NCBI GenBank assembly: GCA_900767075.1
Contig: CAAFXX010000569.1
Location: forward strand, 1 to 17,366
Direction of reading: 5' to 3'
DNA length: 17,366 bases
Source: Bacteroidales bacterium
GTDB taxonomy: Bacteria; Bacteroidota; Bacteroidia; Bacteroidales; Muribaculaceae
Shown piece by piece: positions 12,699 to 17,366 of this stretch. The notes beneath the pieces were generated by a model, which was not told where the DNA came from, did not search any database, and saw only the letters and a program-made list of their open reading frames with translations. A program made the translations under genes and the position numbers. Each line of letters opens with the position of its first letter. Within the stretch, counting starts at the first letter, position 1.

Positions 12699-15600
12699 AC
12701 CTGCGCTTTTTCATAGACCGCCCGGTGTTTTCAGGGGTGATTTCGGTCGTGATCGTACTGATGGGAGCGATTGCCATATTCTCGTTGCCGGTGGAACAAT
12801 ATCCCGACATCGCGCCTCCGACCATCAACGTGTGGGCCATGTATCCCGGCGCCAATGCCGAGACCGTGCAGAAAGCTGTCATAGCGCCGTTGGAGGAAGC
12901 CATCAACGGTGTGGAGGACATGACATATATGACCTCAACCGCTTCCAATACCGGTGATGCGTCAATCATGATATATTTCAAGCAGGGAGCCAACGCTGAC
13001 ATGGAGGCGGTCAACGTGCAGAACCGTGTCAACGGTGTGCTCAGCCAATTGCCTGCGGAAGCCACCAAGACCGGTGTCACCACCGAAAAACAGCAGAACG
13101 CCGAGCTTCTGACTTTCGCGCTGTATTCTCCCGACGACCGCTTCGACCAGACTTTTCTCAACAACTATGTCAAAATCAATGTAGAGCCCCGGCTGAAACG
13201 TATCAGCGGTGTGGGCAAGACACAGCTTTTCGGCTCCAACTACAGTATGCGTCTGTGGCTGAAGCCCGACAAGATGGCGCAATACGGGCTTATCCCCGAC
13301 GATATTTCAAACGTACTTGCCGGGCAGAACATAGAGGCTACTACCGGTTCTTTCGGCGCCAACCATCAGACAGCGAATGAATACACGATGAAATATCGCG
13401 GACGTCTCTCTACGGCGGAGGAGTTCGGCGAACTGGTTGTCAAATCGTTGCCGGGCGGTGATGTGCTGCGCCTGAAGGATGTGGCGGATGTGGAGCTTGG
13501 CGACGAATATTACAACTACTCGTCGGAGGTGAACGGACATCCCGCAGCCATGATGCTGATAAATCAGAAAGCAGGGTCAAACGCTTCAAGCACAATCAAC
13601 GAGATACACGAGGTGCTTGACGACATCAAGGGCAGTCTGCCGGAAGGAGCGGAATTTGTTGTGCTTACCGACACAAACAAGTTTCTCTATGCCTCGATTC
13701 ATTCGGTGATACGCACGTTGCTTGAGGCAATATTGCTTGTGGTGATTGTTGTGTATGTGTTCCTGCAGGATATAAAATCGACGCTAATTCCAACAATTTC
13801 AATATTCGTTTCGATTATCGGTACATTCGCCGTCATGTCGCTGATCGGCTTCTCGATTAATCTTCTGACACTTTTCGCCCTTGTCTTAGCAATCGGAACC
13901 GTGGTCGATGACGCGATAGTGGTGGTAGAGGCTGTGCAGGCGAAGTTTGATGAAGGATACCGCTCGCCGGTGCTTGCCGCCGACGATGCCATGAAGAGCG
14001 TGTCATCCGCCGTGCTGACTTCCACCATAATATTCATGGCGGTATTCATTCCGGTGGCGATGATGGGAGGAACTTCCGGATCCTTCTATGCCCAGTTCGG
14101 CATAACGATGGCTGTGGCTGTCGGCATATCGGCAATCAATGCCTTCACGTTGGCTCCGGCTCTTTGCGCTTTGTTGCTCAGACCCTATACCGATGAAGAA
14201 GGAAATGCGAAAAACAATTTCGCGGCCCGTTTCCGCAAGGCGTTCAATGCAGTTTTCAACCGCATGAGCAACCGCTATGTGCGTGGCGTGCTATATGTGG
14301 TTCACCGCAGATGGCTGCTGTGGAGTGTAATCGGTGTGTCGATAGCGCTTCTCGTGATTCTCATGAATGTCACTAAGACCGGACTTATCCCGCAAGAGGA
14401 TACCGGTACGGTAATGGTGAGCATGAACACCAAGCCCGGCTCCTCGATGGCTCAGACGGTAAAAGTCATGGACAGAATAAACCATAGTCTCGACAGCATA
14501 GGCGAGATTGAATACAATGGTGCAGTCGCCGGATTCTCATTCAACGGTTCAGGTTCGTCGCAAGCAATGTATTTCATGACTCTTAAGGACTGGAAAGAGC
14601 GCAAAGGCGAAGGTCAGTCGGTCGATGATGTGATAGAGAAAATCTATGCCAATACATCCGACATTCCGGATGCCACCGTGTTCGCCATGTCGCCCCCTAT
14701 GATTGCCGGCTATGGCATGGGCAACGGTTTCGAGCTGTATCTTCAGGACAAGTCCGGCGGAGATATAAATGCCTTTAAGAAAGAGGCGGACAAGTTTGTC
14801 GAGGCTTTGTCGCAGCGTCCTGAAATCGGCGAGGTATATTCATCCTTCGCCACGGATTATCCTCAGTATTGGGTGGATATAGATGCTGCGAAATGCGAAC
14901 AGTCGGGCGTTTCGCCGTCAGAAGTGCTGTCTACTCTGTCGGGCTACTATACCGGCGGCTATGTGTCGGACTTTAACCGTTTCTCCAAGCTCTATCATGT
15001 TACGATGCAGGCTCCGTCGGAATACCGCATCAACCCTGAATCGCTGAATATGATGTATGTGCGAACTTCGGACGGTTCGATGGCGCCGCTCAGCCAGTTT
15101 GTGCGTCTGACAAAGACCAACGGACCATCAGACCTTACACGTTTCAATCTGTTCAACGCAATAGCGATCAACGGCACTCCGGCACCGGGCTACAGTTCCG
15201 GTCAGGCTATCAAGGCTATCGGCGAGACTGCCAAAGAGGTGCTTCCGTCATCCTACGGTTATGAGTTTGGCGGACTGTCGCGCGAGGAAAGTAAGACAAC
15301 CAACAACGCCACGCTAATCTTTATCCTATGTTTTGTGCTTATCTATCTGATATTGTGCGCTCTCTACGAAAGCCTGTTCGTGCCGTTTGCCGTATTGCTT
15401 TCAGTACCTTGCGGACTGATGGGAAGTTTCCTGTTCGCGTGGATGTTCGACCTTGAGAACAATATCTATATGCAGACAGGATTGATTATGATTATCGGAC
15501 TTCTTGCCAAGACAGCAATTCTTCTCACGGAATATGCCGAAAAGCGTCGTGCCGAAGGAATGTCTCTAGTGAAGGCGGCATACAGCGCGGCGAAGGTGCG

Positions 15601-15811
15601 TCTTCGCCCGATTCTGATGACGGTGCTGGCTATGGTATTCGGACTTGTGCCGCTGATGCTGGCGCACGGTGTCGGAGCAAACGGCAGCCGCTCGCTCGCC
15701 ACGGGCGTTATCGGCGGTATGATTGTGGGCACCCTGGCTCTGCTTTTCCTTGTGCCGTCGCTGTTCATTGTGTTTCAACATATTCAGGAACGAGTAATGC
15801 GTAAAAGATGA
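12695..15811 (+). CDS. RND multidrug efflux pump, AcrB/HAE1 family
   Basis: A 1038-residue inner-membrane proton-drug antiporter of standard length, working as a trimer. The start FFIDRPVFSGVISVVIVLMG and LPVEQYPDIAPPTINVWAMY are the hallmark N-terminus and porter-domain entry. The proton-relay aspartates are D405/D406 in GTVVDDAIVVVEAV, and the relay lysine is K939 in LLAKTAILLTEYAEKRR. Two repeats of six membrane helices bracket two large periplasmic loops. Conserved GFSFNGSGSSQAMYF and PPMIAGYGMGNGFELYL match the HAE1 subfamily. The gene overlaps the adaptor upstream and the outer-membrane factor downstream by ATGA. All key residues are present, so the pump should be active. The substrate is unknown; hydrophobic drugs or bile salts are typical for gut Bacteroidales relatives. 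Confidence 0.97.
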   Translation: MNLRFFIDRPVFSGVISVVIVLMGAIAIFSLPVEQYPDIAPPTINVWAMYPGANAETVQKAVIAPLEEAINGVEDMTYMTSTASNTGDASIMIYFKQGANADMEAVNVQNRVNGVLSQLPAEATKTGVTTEKQQNAELLTFALYSPDDRFDQTFLNNYVKINVEPRLKRISGVGKTQLFGSNYSMRLWLKPDKMAQYGLIPDDISNVLAGQNIEATTGSFGANHQTANEYTMKYRGRLSTAEEFGELVVKSLPGGDVLRLKDVADVELGDEYYNYSSEVNGHPAAMMLINQKAGSNASSTINEIHEVLDDIKGSLPEGAEFVVLTDTNKFLYASIHSVIRTLLEAILLVVIVVYVFLQDIKSTLIPTISIFVSIIGTFAVMSLIGFSINLLTLFALVLAIGTVVDDAIVVVEAVQAKFDEGYRSPVLAADDAMKSVSSAVLTSTIIFMAVFIPVAMMGGTSGSFYAQFGITMAVAVGISAINAFTLAPALCALLLRPYTDEEGNAKNNFAARFRKAFNAVFNRMSNRYVRGVLYVVHRRWLLWSVIGVSIALLVILMNVTKTGLIPQEDTGTVMVSMNTKPGSSMAQTVKVMDRINHSLDSIGEIEYNGAVAGFSFNGSGSSQAMYFMTLKDWKERKGEGQSVDDVIEKIYANTSDIPDATVFAMSPPMIAGYGMGNGFELYLQDKSGGDINAFKKEADKFVEALSQRPEIGEVYSSFATDYPQYWVDIDAAKCEQSGVSPSEVLSTLSGYYTGGYVSDFNRFSKLYHVTMQAPSEYRINPESLNMMYVRTSDGSMAPLSQFVRLTKTNGPSDLTRFNLFNAIAINGTPAPGYSSGQAIKAIGETAKEVLPSSYGYEFGGLSREESKTTNNATLIFILCFVLIYLILCALYESLFVPFAVLLSVPCGLMGSFLFAWMFDLENNIYMQTGLIMIIGLLAKTAILLTEYAEKRRAEGMSLVKAAYSAAKVRLRPILMTVLAMVFGLVPLMLAHGVGANGSRSLATGVIGGMIVGTLALLFLVPSLFIVFQHIQERVMRKR

Positions 15812-17166
15812 AAAATACTTTATTCATCATATTCTCACTTCTGATACTTACCGGTTGCGGCACTTACAGCCGCTATACAAGACCGGAAGTATCGACCGAC
15901 GGACTTTACCGAGATTTACCTGCGGCAAGCGATACTTCGACAATCGCGTCATTGCCATGGCGCGAGATGTTCGCCGACACTTATCTCCAGTCGTTGATTG
16001 AAAAAGGATTGTCTGCCAATACTGATTTGAACATTACCCGACTGCGTGTCGAAGCAGCGGAAGCCTCTCTGTCAGCGGCAAAACTCGCTTATCTCCCGTC
16101 TGTGGGGCTGACGGCGGAAGGTGGTGTTAGCCGATACGACGGAAGCACTGCCAAAACATATAGCGTCGGTGCGGGAGCGAGTTGGGAACTTGACATATTT
16201 GGCAAACTGACCTCCGCGAAACGTGGAGCGGTCGCAGCATTGGAAGGAAGCCGTGATTACCGCCAAGCTGTTCAGACACGTCTCATCGCCACAATTGCCG
16301 ACAGTTACTATACACTGACGATGCTTGACGCACAGCTTGAAATCAACGGGAGGACTCTCGAAAACTGGCGCAATACAGTAAAGACCCTTGAGGCTTTGAA
16401 AAGGGTTGGCAAATCCAATGAGGCGGGGGTGTTGCAGGCGAAGTCAAGTGTAATGGAGCTTGAGGCCTCCCGTCTTGCTATTCTCAAAAGCATTTCAGAG
16501 ACAGAGAACGCTTTGTCCTCGATTCTTGCCATGCCTTCGCAGACAATACGGCGTGGGAATCTGGCGGATGCTTCTTTCCCTGATACTATTGCCATAGGAG
16601 TTCCTTTGCAGTTATTGGCAAACCGACCCGATGTGCGAAACGCTGAGATGAATCTCGCGCAGGCTTTTTATGCTACAAATGTTGCAAGAGCCGCCTTTTA
16701 TCCGAGCATCACCCTTTCCGGCACTCTCGGGTGGACAAACAACGGAGGCGGAATCGTAACTAATCCCGGACAGTGGCTGCTGAATGCTATCGGCTCTCTT
16801 ACTCAGCCATTGTTCAACCGTGGCACCAATATCGCCAATCTGAAAATAGCCATAACACAACAGGAAGAAGCACGGTTGTTGTTCCAACAGTCGCTGCTCG
16901 ATGCCGGTAAGGAGGTGAACGATGCCTTGACCGCATGGCAGACGGCAAAATCACAGATTGACATATCAGAGCGTCAGGTTGAGACCTTAAATGAAGCTGT
17001 ACGCAAGACCCAACTATTGATGCGACATTCCGACACGACTTATCTTGAAGTGCTGACAGCCCAACAAACACTTCTCAATGCGGAAATGACTCTCGCGCAA
17101 CGACGCTTCGACCGCATACAAGCAGTCATCAACCTCTATCATGCCCTCGGCGGCGGCACGGATTGA
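15808..17166 (+). CDS. Outer-membrane factor lipoprotein (NodT/TolC-type)
   Basis: A 452-residue outer-membrane channel subunit of the tripartite pump. Signal peptide MKNTLFIIFSLLIL with lipobox LTGC (C17) gives an N-acylated trimer subunit. The early motif YSRYTRPEVSTDGLYRD, then LPWREMFADTYLQSLIEKGL and NTDLNITRLRVEAAEASLSA, is the opening of NodT-family proteins. The two outer-membrane-efflux repeats are visible: GAGASWELDIFGKLTSAKRG near residue 130, and LANRPDVRNAEMNLAQAFYA with NVARAAFYPSITLSGTLGW near 275-310. The second half ends LFNRGTNIANLKIAI, then SDTTYLEVLTAQQTLL. The start codon overlaps the pump stop by ATGA. A strong terminator follows 35 bp downstream. Confidence 0.96.
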   Translation: MKNTLFIIFSLLILTGCGTYSRYTRPEVSTDGLYRDLPAASDTSTIASLPWREMFADTYLQSLIEKGLSANTDLNITRLRVEAAEASLSAAKLAYLPSVGLTAEGGVSRYDGSTAKTYSVGAGASWELDIFGKLTSAKRGAVAALEGSRDYRQAVQTRLIATIADSYYTLTMLDAQLEINGRTLENWRNTVKTLEALKRVGKSNEAGVLQAKSSVMELEASRLAILKSISETENALSSILAMPSQTIRRGNLADASFPDTIAIGVPLQLLANRPDVRNAEMNLAQAFYATNVARAAFYPSITLSGTLGWTNNGGGIVTNPGQWLLNAIGSLTQPLFNRGTNIANLKIAITQQEEARLLFQQSLLDAGKEVNDALTAWQTAKSQIDISERQVETLNEAVRKTQLLMRHSDTTYLEVLTAQQTLLNAEMTLAQRRFDRIQAVINLYHALGGGTD

Positions 17167-17201
17167 TCGCCGAACCTTCCTGTAATTTACAATAAACTTG
17201 T

Positions 17202-17235
17202 GCCCGAATTACATAATGGAATTCGGGCGTTTTTT
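17202..17235 (+). terminator. Intrinsic terminator of the efflux operon
   Basis: GCCCGAATT (17202-17210) and AATTCGGGC (17220-17228) form a perfect 9-bp stem with a 9-base loop, followed after one G by six T residues (17230-17235). It is 35 bp after the outer-membrane-factor stop and marks the end of the four-gene operon. Confidence 0.9.
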
Positions 17236-17366
17236 ATTATTTATTTGGTAGGGTGTTCAGTTTGATGTTCCGAAAAACGTCATTCAAAACACCTGAAAAT
17301 ATTATAAAAGCACGTGCTTAAAAACATTGGTTTTTAGCGCAAAAGAGCACATTGAAAATTTGGATA
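17236..17366. other. Downstream intergenic end with small palindromes
   Basis: No gene is visible in these 131 bases. They contain a 12-bp perfect palindrome AAGCACGTGCTT (17308-17319). Next to it is a hairpin TAAAAAC-ATTG-GTTTTTA (17319-17336), whose stem can be extended with one bulged T to 17316-17338. A looser inverted repeat links GTGTT/TTTGATG near 17253-17265 with CATTCAAAACAC near 17281-17292. The hairpin could terminate transcription coming from the minus strand beyond the window. Confidence 0.4.

Noticed and set aside
12679..15811. Several minus-strand open frames opposite the RND pump gene
   Set aside because: They are shadows of a well-conserved gene, without start context or family features.

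Overview
The window looks like chromosomal DNA from a gut-type Bacteroidales, probably Muribaculaceae or a close relative. I see Bacteroidetes-type promoters (a -7 box of the form TAnnTTTG, in the best cases with a TTTG/ATTG -33 box 19 bp upstream), a T9SS-like C-terminal domain, a TonB receptor/surface lipoprotein pair and a LytTR two-component system. No RNA genes, insertion sequences or CRISPR arrays are visible. Genus is inference.

Region 1 (1-3615): a glutaminase (glsA) cut by the window edge, on the minus strand. Behind it is the remnant of an AraC-type regulator whose middle has been deleted. Divergent from the remnant are an exported flavodoxin interrupted by a +1 frameshift, then a two-gene unit: a Tat-type lipoprotein with a flavodoxin-like half and two 4Fe-4S clusters (EFR1 type), and a half-size EamA transporter.

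Region 2 (3630-8905): an outer-membrane module. A phosphate-selective (OprO/OprP-type) porin on the minus strand is divergent from a TonB-dependent receptor whose stop codon overlaps the start of a beta-helix lipoprotein. The unit closes with a perfect 12-bp hairpin. The 197-bp divergent intergenic region holds promoter boxes for both sides, repeated TTCTTAA-like words and a CCGG dyad.

Region 3 (8955-17235): a LytS/YehU-type histidine kinase and a LytTR response regulator on the minus strand, divergent from a four-gene operon on the plus strand: a GNAT acetyltransferase, an RND adaptor, an AcrB-type RND pump and a NodT/TolC-type outer-membrane factor. All four genes are joined by 4-bp ATGA overlaps and the operon ends in a strong intrinsic terminator. 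Between the two promoters lies the most striking structure in the window: six 13-bp sites, three per orientation, on an exact 21-bp period, mirror-symmetric about 10907/10908. A 21-bp period is the known spacing of LytTR-family direct-repeat operators, so I infer this is the operator through which the adjacent regulator controls the efflux operon and possibly itself.
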